From: JAICMB01 sp035295125
Lineage (GTDB): Bacteria; Acidobacteriota; Terriglobia; Bryobacterales; Bryobacteraceae
NCBI GenBank assembly: GCA_035295125.1
Contig: DATGJP010000008.1
Location: 310,001-374,000 of the forward strand
Direction: 5' to 3'
DNA length: 64,000 nt
Shown: positions 7,989 to 17,013 of the stretch, piece by piece
Position numbering within the stretch: the first letter of the stretch is position 1
Layout: each line of letters starts with the position of its first letter
Program-made: the position numbers and the translations under genes
Notes under the pieces: generated by a model
What the model was told of the DNA's origin: nothing
Databases searched by the model: none
Seen by the model: the letters and a program-made list of their open reading frames with translations, nothing else

Positions 7989-9518
7989 TCAGTTTCCGCG
8001 GACTCTGGAGTAGTATTCGTCGAGCGCGTCCAGCGCCTGCTTCTGCAGGTTCGTAAGCGGCTTGATCTGCTCCCCGAGCTCCAGCGACTGGTCTGCTGCT
8101 TCCGTGTATTTCGGCCACGCCGGCAGGCCCTTGCCGTTCGGGTTCCCATTGGTTGCGAAATTCACCCAGTAGGACGACATGATGTCCGCCAGACGGCGAT
8201 CCGTATCCTCCCATGGATGGTCGTCCGTAAGGTTATTGAATGCATAAGCGATTTCCGAAGCATGATACGCGCGGTTCCGTTTGCTGTCCGGACCCGGAGT
8301 AGGCCGCGTGAAGAAGTAAAGGAACACGTTCGACTTGCCGGTCTTCGCCTCCAGGCGGCTCCAGGTCCGCATCTGCCACGTGAACGTGACATCGCGTAAA
8401 TTCGCCAGGAACGATTCCTTGGCCTGGTCGTCGTTATCGGCAGGATAGACAGCCAGGATCTTATCGGCGTCGGGACCGAAGCGGTTCCGGATTTGCGATT
8501 TGAACGCGGCCGCGGTCAGGTTCGTAGGCGGAGGCGTGAGCGTGGTGAACTCATTGGCGTTCGAGCCGACCAGCAGCGGCACATCACTCTGCTTGCCATT
8601 CGCAAAAATGGTGTACACATCGGCGGGCAACATCCAGCCGTCGACAGTCGGATACGCGATGGCAGGCCCGGCTTTCAGCACTTCGTCGGCAGATTTCTCC
8701 CGCAGCTCCGCGATCGAGTGGGCGCCCATCGAAGTCGCGATTTTGACGCCCGCTTCCTCAGCCTCTTTTAGCTTGCGCAAGGGCTGGAAATCAGCGCCGC
8801 TCTCGCCGATCGCGCGCTGGAACAACCCCTTTGCGAGCGGTGTCGCCATGAGGCAGTTGACGCTCCACGAACCTGCTGACTCCCCGAAGATGGTGACGCG
8901 CTTTGGGTCGCCGCCAAATGCGCCGATATTCTTCTGCACCCATTCGAGAGCCGCAATCTGGTCGAGGATGCCGTAGTTTCCCGATGAATTGCGGTCGGAC
9001 TCTTTAGTAAGCTCGGGATGCGCGAAAAAGCCAAAAAGTCCCAGGCGGTAGTTGATGGTGACCACCACGGCACCCTTCTTCGCGAGGTTTTCCCCATCGT
9101 AGATCGGTATGCTGCCGGAGCCACGCGTGAGTGCCCCGCCATGGATCCAGACCATCACCGGCCGTTTTTCCCTGGCTGATTTCGCCGGCGTCCAGAGATT
9201 GAGGTAGAGACAGTCCTCGTTGGTAGGTTCGGGCTCGTTGTAATAGACCGAATTCTTCGGGTACGGCGCTTGCACACACGCGGAGGAGAACTTGTCGGCT
9301 TTGCGAACGCCATCCCACGATGCTGCCGGTTTGGGTTCCTTCCAGCGCAGCGATCCAACCGGCGGAGCAGCGTAGGGGATTCCTTTGTACACGTGAACGG
9401 AGGCGTCGCGGCCGGGAGCGCCGGATACGAGCCCATTTGACGTCTTTACAGGATCGTTAATCGCAAAGAGCGGCGCTGCAGCGCAAAGAACAGCGAGCAA
9501 CAGACGGGGAGATCGCAT
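7989..9518 (-). CDS. Type-B carboxylesterase (para-nitrobenzyl esterase family), secreted
   Basis: An alpha/beta-hydrolase of 509 aa. The first ~19 residues form a signal peptide (LLLAVLCAAAPLFA). Family signatures are EDCLYLN (near residue 101), the oxyanion hole IHGGAL and the nucleophile Ser214 in FGESAG. A YHASEI segment near the C-terminus matches the catalytic-histidine region. I chose the ATG at 9518 because it yields the signal peptide. Upstream in-frame codons lie inside metY. Such enzymes hydrolyse carboxylic esters outside the cytoplasm; the natural substrate cannot be named. Confidence 0.9.
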   Translation of the reverse strand: MRSPRLLLAVLCAAAPLFAINDPVKTSNGLVSGAPGRDASVHVYKGIPYAAPPVGSLRWKEPKPAASWDGVRKADKFSSACVQAPYPKNSVYYNEPEPTNEDCLYLNLWTPAKSAREKRPVMVWIHGGALTRGSGSIPIYDGENLAKKGAVVVTINYRLGLFGFFAHPELTKESDRNSSGNYGILDQIAALEWVQKNIGAFGGDPKRVTIFGESAGSWSVNCLMATPLAKGLFQRAIGESGADFQPLRKLKEAEEAGVKIATSMGAHSIAELREKSADEVLKAGPAIAYPTVDGWMLPADVYTIFANGKQSDVPLLVGSNANEFTTLTPPPTNLTAAAFKSQIRNRFGPDADKILAVYPADNDDQAKESFLANLRDVTFTWQMRTWSRLEAKTGKSNVFLYFFTRPTPGPDSKRNRAYHASEIAYAFNNLTDDHPWEDTDRRLADIMSSYWVNFATNGNPNGKGLPAWPKYTEAADQSLELGEQIKPLTNLQKQALDALDEYYSRVRGN

Positions 9519-9531
9519 GAGACAGATGATA

Positions 9532-10848
9532 CTACGCGCTCGCAGCGTGACCTTGCGAGGCGTCGAGCGCCTGGTCGATATCCCACAGGATGTCGTCCAC
9601 ATCTTCCAGGCCAATCGATAACCGAACCAGGTCCGGCGTTACGCCCGCAGCCTCCTGCTCGGCCGGATTCAGCTGCTGGTGTGTTGTGGAAGAGGGATGG
9701 ATTACCAGGCTCCGGGAGTCGCCGACATTAGCGAGATGCGAGAACATCTGTAAATTGTCGATGAATCGCTTGCCGGCCTCATAACCGCCTTGAATTCCGA
9801 ACGAAAAGACGGCCCCCGCCCCTTTGGGTGTGTACTTCTGCGCGACGGCATGGTAGGGGCTCGAAGGCAGCGAGGGATACTTCACCCAGCTCACCAGCGG
9901 ATGCTTTTCGAGATGCTGCGCGACGGCCATCGTGTTCGAGAGGTGGCGGTCCATGCGCATCCCCAGCGTCTCCACGCCCTGTATGAACAGGAACGAGTTG
10001 AACGGGCTGAGGCAGGGACCCATGTCGCGCAAACCCTCCACGCGAGCCCTGATAATGCACGCGAGATTCCCGAACACCTCCGTGAACTTCATGCCATGAT
10101 ACGCGCGTGACGGTTCGCTGAGCTGTGGAAACTTGCCGCTGCCCCAGTCAAATTTGCCGCTGTCGACGATCATGCCGCCGATACTATTGCCATGCCCGCC
10201 CATAAACTTAGTCATGGAATGCACGACGATGTCGGCGCCGTAATCGATCGGCCGGCACACATATGGGGTCGCGAACGTGTTGTCGATCACGAGGGGAATA
10301 CCAGCCTCGTGCGCGATCTTGGCCACCGCTTCAATATCCAGCACGTTGCCGCGCGGGTTGCTGATGGTTTCTCCGTACAGGAGCCTCGTTTTCGGCGTGA
10401 TCGCCTTGCGGAAGTTCTCCGGATCGTCCGGTTCCACGAACTTCACGTCATAGCCGAACTTACGGAAGCTGACGTCGAACTGCGTGAAGGATCCACCGTA
10501 TAGCGTGCTCGCCGACACCAGTTCGTCGCCGGGCAGCATGATGCTGCTGATGGCCAGGAACTGCGCGGACTGGCCGCTGGAGGTTGCCAGGCCCGCCATG
10601 CCGTTCTCGAGCGATGCCACCCGCTGCTCCAGCACGTCGGTGGTCGGATTCATAATCCGGGTGTATATGTTCCCGAACTCCTGCAGCCCGAACAGGCGCG
10701 CCGCGTGATCCGAATCCTGGAAGACGAATGACGTGGATTGATAGATGGGAACGGCTCGCGCCTTGGTGGTAGGGTCCGGTGCGTACCCGTGATGGAGAGC
10801 GCGGGTGTTAAACCCGAATTGACGTTGCGGTTTCTTCTCGTCGGCCAT
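9532..10848 (-). CDS. metY: O-acetylhomoserine aminocarboxypropyltransferase (sulfhydrylase)
   Basis: A Cys/Met-metabolism PLP enzyme (438 aa) that would convert O-acetylhomoserine and sulfide to homocysteine for methionine synthesis. The N-terminal FNTRALHHGYAPDPTTKARAVPIYQSTSF pattern (residues 13-42) is typical of MetY. PLP Lys214 lies in SMTKFMGGHG, and an internal extension, longer than in CGS/MetB, separates MetY from cystathionine synthases. Its ATG lies 41 nt inside the end of the upstream sensor kinase gene. No metX or riboswitch is seen nearby, which is unusual because MetY is often next to homoserine acetyltransferase. Confidence 0.9.
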   Translation of the reverse strand: MADEKKPQRQFGFNTRALHHGYAPDPTTKARAVPIYQSTSFVFQDSDHAARLFGLQEFGNIYTRIMNPTTDVLEQRVASLENGMAGLATSSGQSAQFLAISSIMLPGDELVSASTLYGGSFTQFDVSFRKFGYDVKFVEPDDPENFRKAITPKTRLLYGETISNPRGNVLDIEAVAKIAHEAGIPLVIDNTFATPYVCRPIDYGADIVVHSMTKFMGGHGNSIGGMIVDSGKFDWGSGKFPQLSEPSRAYHGMKFTEVFGNLACIIRARVEGLRDMGPCLSPFNSFLFIQGVETLGMRMDRHLSNTMAVAQHLEKHPLVSWVKYPSLPSSPYHAVAQKYTPKGAGAVFSFGIQGGYEAGKRFIDNLQMFSHLANVGDSRSLVIHPSSTTHQQLNPAEQEAAGVTPDLVRLSIGLEDVDDILWDIDQALDASQGHAASA

Positions 10849-12340
10849 TTGGGATTATGCTACCATCCCACGATTCGACATCGAACCACGCCGTGAAGGT
10901 AAAGCGCGCGCCCTTTCCGGGCTCGCTTTCCACCGTAATCCGGCCGTTCATCATGTCGACCAATCGTTTGCAGATGGCGAGTCCCAGGCCGGTTCCGCCG
11001 AACTTGCGGGTCGTCGACGCGTCCGCCTGCGTGAAGGGAGCGAATAACTGACCTTGCAGCTCCGTCGGGATGCCGATTCCGCTGTCGGCAATCTCGAAAC
11101 GCAATTCTGCCTGCTTGCCGGTTTCTGATTCCAAAGCAACATTCACCGTAACGCCGCCTTCGCTGGTGAACTTAACGGCGTTGCCGATGAAATTGAGGAG
11201 CACCTGGCGCAGGCGGCTGGGATCTCCACGCACGCGCCACGGCACGCCATCCTCGACCGTAGAAGTTAACCGCAAGCCCTTGTGTTCCGCTGTCGAAGCG
11301 AAGAGACTGATGGCGCCTGAGACCACCTCACGAGGGTTCAAAGGCAGATTCTCGAAAATCAGCTTTCCGGCGTCGAGCTTCGAGAAATCGAGGACCTCGT
11401 TCACGATTTTCAGGAGTGAAGCGGCGCTGGCGCGGACCGTTTCCGCATACTCGTTCTGTTCCGGGTCGAGCTGCGTGTCCAGGAGCAGTTCGGTCATGCC
11501 GATGATGCCGTTCATCGGGGTCCTGATTTCGTGGCTGATGTTCGCCAGAAACTCACCTTTAGCCTTGGACGCGACGTTGGCCTTCGCGGTGCTTTGCTCC
11601 AGTTCCGTGATGAGGTTCCGCTGCCGCTCATAGGACCTTCTCAGCTTCAGCACCATGTCATCGAAGTCGCGCGTGAGGGATCCGATCTCATCATTGCTTC
11701 GAATTGGGAGTTCCTCGGGGAAATGGCCCTCGGATAGCTCACCGGTGGCCACCTGCAATCGCCGAAGAGGAGCGCACACAACCCGCTCCAGAAGGAAACT
11801 CAATCCGAACGCCACGATCGCTGTGAACAGAGGGATCACGATCAGAGCCGCAAGCCGGACTTTCGCAAGTTCAGCGCGCATTGCGTCGACGCTGCGCAGG
11901 ATCGTGATGCAACCAACCGTCTTCCCGTTTTCCTGAATCGACATGCCCGCCCAAAGACCTTCGTCACGCAGGACCGTCGTCGGTGTCGCAGCACACTGCC
12001 GTGGTGGGGTACCTTTCCACGATCCGATAGATCCGAGGACGTGTCCGCGCGGGTCAAAGACGTATGCCGCCTTACTTTCGGGATCGAAACCCGCAGCCGT
12101 CAGGAGAGTTTGAAGATCCTTCGCGTCATGGAGAACAAACATCGCGGACGCCGCAAACGCCAGTTGGCGCGTAATGCTGCTGGCGCCCGATTGGATCTGG
12201 GCCAGGTTCTCGCGCGAGGCTGACCAGGTTATAAGAAGATGCGCGACGACACCGCAGAACAGGACTAAAACAATAGCCAGTACTGAGAATTTGACACGAA
12301 TAGATCGGTCGCGCCATGGCTGGCGAAACGGCATTTTCAC
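10808..12340 (-). CDS. Membrane sensor histidine kinase (HAMP, HisKA, HATPase)
   Basis: Residues ~17-38 and ~163-185 are transmembrane helices enclosing a ~120-residue periplasmic sensor region. A HAMP linker follows (~186-240). The HisKA phosphoacceptor is His270 in FLANISHEIRTPMNG. The HATPase domain shows the N box (LLNFIGNAVKFT), G1 (DSGIGI) and G2 (GGTGLGLAI). The kinase lacks a receiver domain, and no response regulator gene is adjacent, so it is an orphan here. It lies downstream of the hlyD/tolC-like pair and overlaps metY by 41 nt. The SHEIRTPMNG box is typical of kinases that feed phosphorelays. Signal unknown. Confidence 0.92.
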   Translation of the reverse strand: MKMPFRQPWRDRSIRVKFSVLAIVLVLFCGVVAHLLITWSASRENLAQIQSGASSITRQLAFAASAMFVLHDAKDLQTLLTAAGFDPESKAAYVFDPRGHVLGSIGSWKGTPPRQCAATPTTVLRDEGLWAGMSIQENGKTVGCITILRSVDAMRAELAKVRLAALIVIPLFTAIVAFGLSFLLERVVCAPLRRLQVATGELSEGHFPEELPIRSNDEIGSLTRDFDDMVLKLRRSYERQRNLITELEQSTAKANVASKAKGEFLANISHEIRTPMNGIIGMTELLLDTQLDPEQNEYAETVRASAASLLKIVNEVLDFSKLDAGKLIFENLPLNPREVVSGAISLFASTAEHKGLRLTSTVEDGVPWRVRGDPSRLRQVLLNFIGNAVKFTSEGGVTVNVALESETGKQAELRFEIADSGIGIPTELQGQLFAPFTQADASTTRKFGGTGLGLAICKRLVDMMNGRITVESEPGKGARFTFTAWFDVESWDGSIIPNGRREETATSIRV

Positions 12341-12391
12341 TCAACAGTCTTATCGTCGAAAATGGTTCGCCGCATAAGACTATCCGTCAAT

Positions 12392-13678
12392 CTATTGCAA
12401 CCACACTTTGGTTTCCACCGACATTCCCGGCCGCAGCCTCATCTGGGTATCCTGTCCGGGTTCCAGAGTGATCTTAACCGGTAGCCTCTGCACTACTTTC
12501 ACAAAATTCCCCGTGGCATTTTCGGGCGGCAGCAGGCTCAACTTGGCCCCCGTCGTGCCCGGAAAACTGTCCACGTGACCGGTAAAGTCGCGATCGAGAG
12601 CATCAACGTGGACCGTCACCTTTTGGCCCACCCTCATGTTCTTTAGCTGGGTTTCTTTGTAGTTCGCGGTAATCCACAGCCGCTCGATCGGAACGATCGC
12701 GAGCAGTTCCTGGCCCGGTTGGACCTGTTGTCCCACCTCAACCGAACGCCGCCCGACCACCCCATTGACCGGCGCAAGGATCTTGGTATAGTCCAGGTTG
12801 AGCTTCGCCTGCTCCAGCGAGGCTTCAGACGCCTGCGCGTTGGCCTGCTCCGACGCCTCGCGGGCTTGCATACTCGCCACCTGCTCGGGACCCGCTCGTG
12901 TCGCGGCTTCCTGAGCGTGCGCCTGGCTCACACGTGCCTGCGCCTCCGTAATCTGTCGCGCCGCCGCATCGGCATTCGCGCGCGCGGTGTCCACCATGGC
13001 CGCCATCGCGGCAGCGGTCGCGATGGCCTGGTCGAACTGCTGTTGTGAGATCTCCTCTTTCGCCACCAGCGGACGGAAGCGCTCGACGTCCTTTTGAGCC
13101 TTGGTGTAGTTCGCTTCCGCCTCGCGAATTCGGGCGAGTGCCGCGGCATGCTGTTGTTCCGCCGTCGACAGCGCCGCCGTGGCTTGCTCGACACCGGCCG
13201 TCGCGCCGGATACCTGGCTGGAGGTAGAGGTCCGCGTGATCGGTACTTCGGCGCGGGCGGCCCGCACGTCGGCCTGCGCCTTGGCCAGATCAGCTTTGGC
13301 ATGGTCAATGGCGACCGTATAATCGCGTGGATCGAGTTCCACCAATACTTCCGACTGCGTCACGTTCTGATTGATATCGGCGTGCACCGCGGTGACACGT
13401 CCCGAAATACGCGGACTAATCGGATAAATGTGCCCGTCCACCTGGGCGTCATCGGTGGATTCATACGAAGACAGATACGCCCAGAGCCGCAGCCCGGCGA
13501 TAGCCACGACTGCGAGCAGGAGCAGGCCAAGCACGATCCCCAACGGATGTTCGCGGACAAACGATCGCCGTACCGGCACCGGGGGGACCGGACGCGGAGG
13601 CCGGACCTCACCGGACGGTGGGCGCGATGGGGCCACGCTCTCGTCTGTTCTGGGTTCGGTCTCCACTCTCTCCGCCAC
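12392..13678 (-). CDS. HlyD/EmrA family membrane fusion (periplasmic adaptor) protein
   Basis: The periplasmic adaptor of a tripartite efflux or secretion pump. A single N-terminal transmembrane helix (about residues 46-68) is followed by a lipoyl-like half (DDAQVDGHIYPISPRISG), a long alanine/glutamine-rich coiled coil and the second half (LAPVNGVVGRRSVEVGQQVQPG). These features are typical of EmrA/HlyD_D23 proteins. The start is GTG 13678, preceded by AGGAGG and overlapping the TolC stop by one base (TAGTG). The usual inner-membrane MFS partner (EmrB type) is absent downstream, where the sensor kinase begins, so the partner must be encoded elsewhere. Confidence 0.9.
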   Translation of the reverse strand: MAERVETEPRTDESVAPSRPPSGEVRPPRPVPPVPVRRSFVREHPLGIVLGLLLLAVVAIAGLRLWAYLSSYESTDDAQVDGHIYPISPRISGRVTAVHADINQNVTQSEVLVELDPRDYTVAIDHAKADLAKAQADVRAARAEVPITRTSTSSQVSGATAGVEQATAALSTAEQQHAAALARIREAEANYTKAQKDVERFRPLVAKEEISQQQFDQAIATAAAMAAMVDTARANADAAARQITEAQARVSQAHAQEAATRAGPEQVASMQAREASEQANAQASEASLEQAKLNLDYTKILAPVNGVVGRRSVEVGQQVQPGQELLAIVPIERLWITANYKETQLKNMRVGQKVTVHVDALDRDFTGHVDSFPGTTGAKLSLLPPENATGNFVKVVQRLPVKITLEPGQDTQMRLRPGMSVETKVWLQ

Positions 13679-15126
13679 TACTTTCCTCCTAAGAATTGTT
13701 GGACGCCCTGGTCTGCGATTCCGAGGGCCCGAGCCAGCGCGACCTTCGCCAGATTATGGGCGAAAACGCTGGATATATACGTCTCACTCGCGCTCGCGAC
13801 GCTTGTTTGCGCCTGCACCACTTCGATGTTGTCGCCGACGCCCGCTGCAAAACGGTCCTGCGCCTGCGTCAGAGCCTGTCGCGCCAGGTCAACCGAGCTC
13901 TGCGCGACGGCCACCTGGTCCGCCGCCGTCTGCAAATCGAGCAACGCCACCCTCACTTGCTGATCGATCCCCTGGCGCAGGTCGTCGAGTTCAGACCTGC
14001 GCTGCTGCAGCGTAGCGTCCGCCTGTTCGATATCGGCGCGGATCCGCCCCGCGTCGAAAATCGGGAAGGAAACACTACCCGAGACGGTGAAAGTTCCGTG
14101 ATTGCTCCATGGGCTCTGGCCGATGGTGCCGTAATCGGCGTTTAGCGCCACGTTGGGCATCCGTTCTGATACCGCGGCATTGCGCGCCAGTTCGGCGGCT
14201 CGAACCTGCGACGAGGCCCCCTTGTAATCCGACCGGTTCGCCAGGGCGCGATTCAATGCTTCCTGCGGTTGCAGGGCCGCCAATGGCGCGTACGGAATTG
14301 CATCTGTCAGGGTCAGTGTGGTTTCCAGTCGTAGACCAATGAGCCGCGCCAGCGACAACAGGTCCTTGTCCTTCTGATTGCGGTATCCTCGCAAGCGCGT
14401 CTGCTCACTTTGTAACTCCACCTGCGCGCGCAAGAGGTCGATGGCTGGGACCATGCCGGCGTTTTTCATGTCGAGGGCGCGCTGGTAGAGGGCCTGGGCG
14501 GTTTTGACCTCCGACTCCGACTCCGTAATGCGGGCGTCATCGGCGATCACCTGCAGATATCCCGCCGCAACCAGTTGAACGACAACATCGCGCGCGTCCT
14601 GAACGGAAAACTGAGCCGCTTTCGTACTTTCCGCGGCAGCATGCCGGTTCCGTATTGCAGCCAGATTGAAGATGGATTGCGATAGAAAACCCCGGGCATC
14701 AAAGACATTAAACGGTCCCACCACGGACGGAATCGGGAAACCGGGAACACTGATCTGAAACCCGAATGATGCCAGGTTGACTTGTTCCACGGTATTGGCG
14801 ATTCGCCCGTTCAGAGCGGGCAGCAAAGCGGCGCGTGCCCGCAGCTCCTCGGCGCGGGCGAGGCGTGTAGACTGATCGCCTAAGAGAAGCCCCAGGTTAT
14901 ATTTCAGTCCACGTTGAATAGCATCCTGCAGCGTTAAAGATAAGGGCCCGTTGGGTGCGTCGGCAGGCGGAACGCTGCCCTGGAATGGATTCGATCCGCT
15001 CACCGGCGGGGTTTGAATCGTATTAATACGGGGCGAGGGCGGCGGCAGCCCGGGATTGCCCGCACCCGTTTGCGCTGTAACGGTTACAAACGGGCAAAAA
15101 AATAGTAGTACACCGAGTTTCAACAA
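13678..15126 (-). CDS. TolC family outer-membrane efflux protein
   Basis: A 482-aa outer-membrane channel protein. It has a signal peptide (LGVLLFFCPFVTVTAQ) and two OEP repeats with long coiled-coil helices, for example LQDAIQRGLKYNLGLLLGD and the RQALTQAQDRFAAG segment near residue 420. The start is TTG 15126 with GGGAG 5 nt upstream. It is coupled to the adaptor gene by a one-base overlap, so both make one efflux unit. A proline-rich stretch follows the signal peptide, common in acidobacterial members. Confidence 0.9.
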   Translation of the reverse strand: MLKLGVLLFFCPFVTVTAQTGAGNPGLPPPSPRINTIQTPPVSGSNPFQGSVPPADAPNGPLSLTLQDAIQRGLKYNLGLLLGDQSTRLARAEELRARAALLPALNGRIANTVEQVNLASFGFQISVPGFPIPSVVGPFNVFDARGFLSQSIFNLAAIRNRHAAAESTKAAQFSVQDARDVVVQLVAAGYLQVIADDARITESESEVKTAQALYQRALDMKNAGMVPAIDLLRAQVELQSEQTRLRGYRNQKDKDLLSLARLIGLRLETTLTLTDAIPYAPLAALQPQEALNRALANRSDYKGASSQVRAAELARNAAVSERMPNVALNADYGTIGQSPWSNHGTFTVSGSVSFPIFDAGRIRADIEQADATLQQRRSELDDLRQGIDQQVRVALLDLQTAADQVAVAQSSVDLARQALTQAQDRFAAGVGDNIEVVQAQTSVASASETYISSVFAHNLAKVALARALGIADQGVQQFLGGK

Positions 15127-15144
15127 GGTGGCTCCCTACCTTAG

Positions 15145-15173
15145 ATGCTAGCGTCTCTCGTCGCGAATCCCAA
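15145..15173 (-). promoter_or_regulatory. Candidate sigma70 promoter of the TolC/HlyD operon
   Basis: On the minus strand TTGGGA and TAGCAT are separated by 17 nt. The predicted transcript would begin near 15138 and give a short leader with the GGGAG ribosome binding site. The hexamers are only moderate matches. Confidence 0.4.
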
Positions 15174-15285
15174 ATTTTTCAATATCATCCAGCCAACCGT
15201 TGGGGCGCCTTGGCGTCCGCCGGGAGAGCTTTCCGCAATAGAAATGGCGTTGTTTTTTTCTGGAGAATTTCGAGAGACTTTCCGA

Positions 15286-15291
15286 TATACT
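15286..15291 (+). promoter_or_regulatory. -10 box close to a start codon
   Basis: TATACT lies 12 nt before the ATG at 15304, leaving room for a leader of only about 5 nt and no Shine-Dalgarno sequence. No convincing -35 hexamer is present at the standard spacing. Confidence 0.4.
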
Positions 15292-15303
15292 AGATGCATC
15301 CAA

Positions 15304-15828
15304 ATGAAATTGGTGACCGTTATGGTCCTGGGGATCGCTGTATCCCTAGGTGCCGTTCTTCCTTCGGAGAAGGCAACTGCGTCCGCCGTCACGCAGACCC
15401 AAGTCGACGAATGGACCAAGCACTGGCAGAAGAGGCTCGACTTGAGCGAGTGGACGATTACAACGCTGATTGTACGCGTCGGCGACCTGCGCCCCGAGAC
15501 CGTAGGGAACCTCAAGTGGAACAGCAACGAGAAAACGGCTGTCATCAAGGTCCTCAATCCCGCGGACTATAACCTTTCGCCCGCTGACGTGGCGACCGAT
15601 ATCGAATACACAATCGTTCACGAGCTCATCCACCTCGAACTTTCGGTTCTGCCCCACGACGGCACGTCGAAGTTGACCGAAGAGCGCGTGGTGAATCGTA
15701 TTTCCGAAGCGCTTTTCCAACTCGACAAGGGCGGCCGTTACCGTCCCCGAACCAGCCTGGCCAAGGACTTCGTGAAGACCGCTCCCGCTCCGGCCGACGA
15801 AGCCAGCCGCGCCAAAGCCAAGCCATAA
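15304..15828 (+). CDS. Secreted putative zinc metalloprotein with HExxH motif
   Basis: I do not recognise a named family. The 174-aa product starts with a signal peptide (MKLVTVMVLGIAVSLGAVLP). The only strong motif is HELIHLEL near residue 111, an HExxH that could bind zinc as in gluzincin/SprT-like proteins. A conserved-looking WNSNEKTAVIKVLNP strand precedes it. The ATG at 15304 is chosen because it begins the signal peptide. A longer reading from 15145 would cover the promoter zone of tolC. A third zinc ligand cannot be assigned, so protease activity is a guess. The Ser/Thr kinase gene follows 18 nt downstream. Confidence 0.68.
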   Translation: MKLVTVMVLGIAVSLGAVLPSEKATASAVTQTQVDEWTKHWQKRLDLSEWTITTLIVRVGDLRPETVGNLKWNSNEKTAVIKVLNPADYNLSPADVATDIEYTIVHELIHLELSVLPHDGTSKLTEERVVNRISEALFQLDKGGRYRPRTSLAKDFVKTAPAPADEASRAKAKP

Positions 15829-15846
15829 CTGATATTCTGATACCTC

Positions 15847-16890
15847 GTGCAGTTTGAGGTTGGACAGATCGTAGGGGACTACGAAGTTGTTGGGATTTTG
15901 GGTGCGGGGGGCATGGGGGCGGTCTACCGGGTCCGCAATCTCATCTCCGATCGTGTCGAAGCAATGAAGGTGCTGCTCCCGGAGCGCGGCGACGACTCCA
16001 GCTTCGCCGAGCGATTCCTCCGCGAAATCAAGATTCAAGCCAGCTTATCGCACCCGAACATTGCATCCCTCTTCGCCGCCACCTGGGTGCAAAACCAGCT
16101 CCTGATGTTTATGGAGTTCGTGGAGGGCACGACACTCGAGACGCGGCTGAGGCAGGGGCGCGTCGACGTCTGGCAGGGCGTTGACTACGTTCGCCAGGTG
16201 CTTTCGGCACTGGTCTACGCTCATAGCCACGGTGTTGTGCATCGGGACATCAAGCCCGCGAACATCATTGTTACGCCGGAGGGTCAGGTCAAACTGACCG
16301 ATTTTGGAATCGCTAGTACCAGTGTCGACACGCGGTTGACGATGCACGGGCGAATCATCGGGTCCCTAGCCTATATGGCGCCGGAGCAGATTCAAGGAGG
16401 AGCGCCCGATCCTCTCTGGGACGTCTACGCCATGGGAATCGTCCTGTACGAAACCATAACTGGCCGGCGTCCGTTCGATGCCGAAACCGACTACGGCATG
16501 ATGGCCGCCCATATCCATCAGCCGGTAGTTCCGCCGGTAGAGATCGACCCGAATGTACCGCAGGCCCTCTCGCGTGTCGCAATTGCGGCACTAGCCAAGA
16601 ATCCGCACGACCGCATCGCCACTGCGCGTGAGTTTGTGGCGAGCCTGGATGCCGCCCGCGCGGGCGTGACCCGGAATCTGCCGCCGTCCGCGGTGTCGGG
16701 AGCGTTCGATCCCGCTGTACTCGATCGGGTTCGCAAAGAACTTGCGATCTACATTGGCCCAATGGCGCGAATTTTTGTGGAGCGGATGACAAAGCGTGCG
16801 CGGAGTATGGACGAGTTGTATCGCATGCTCGCCGAGGAGATTCCCTCGGAAGCCGATCGCCGCAAATTTATGTCGTCCCGCCCCAAGTAG
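15847..16890 (+). CDS. Cytoplasmic serine/threonine protein kinase
   Basis: An Hanks-type kinase of 347 aa beginning at GTG 15847. Visible motifs: glycine loop GAGGMGAVY, ATP Lys41, catalytic Asp134 in HRDIKPANI, metal Asp152 in TDFG and MAPEQ in place of APE. There is no transmembrane helix or extracellular sensor, unlike PknB. After the catalytic domain comes a ~50-residue tail (RVRKELAIYIGPMARIF onward) that looks like a helical domain also seen at the ends of other acidobacterial kinases, from memory. The start lacks a Shine-Dalgarno sequence and sits 8 nt behind a TATTCT. It may be co-transcribed with the HExxH protein. Confidence 0.92.
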   Translation: MQFEVGQIVGDYEVVGILGAGGMGAVYRVRNLISDRVEAMKVLLPERGDDSSFAERFLREIKIQASLSHPNIASLFAATWVQNQLLMFMEFVEGTTLETRLRQGRVDVWQGVDYVRQVLSALVYAHSHGVVHRDIKPANIIVTPEGQVKLTDFGIASTSVDTRLTMHGRIIGSLAYMAPEQIQGGAPDPLWDVYAMGIVLYETITGRRPFDAETDYGMMAAHIHQPVVPPVEIDPNVPQALSRVAIAALAKNPHDRIATAREFVASLDAARAGVTRNLPPSAVSGAFDPAVLDRVRKELAIYIGPMARIFVERMTKRARSMDELYRMLAEEIPSEADRRKFMSSRPK

Positions 16891-16910
16891 CGCGATGTGG
16901 ATCAGGCATT

Positions 16911-16990
16911 CAGCCGCGAAACCGCCTGCCCCACAAAGCTGCCTCGCCGCAACCCAAAGGATGCACAGGGGTTTTGCCTGTGCAAATGGG
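16911..16990. repeat. Composite palindromic repeat, near-complete intergenic copy
   Basis: The block CGAAACCGCCTGCCCCAC, GCTGCCTCGCCGCAACCC and AAAGG matches the reverse complement of the copy at 5.8 kb almost base for base. The second hairpin is GCACAGG/CCTGTGC at 16963-16983. The first palindrome is degenerate on its left arm. Lies between the convergent Ser/Thr kinase and haem-motif sensor genes. Confidence 0.85.
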
Positions 16991-17013
16991 ACGCAGAGAT
17001 GGGTTGCCGGAGT

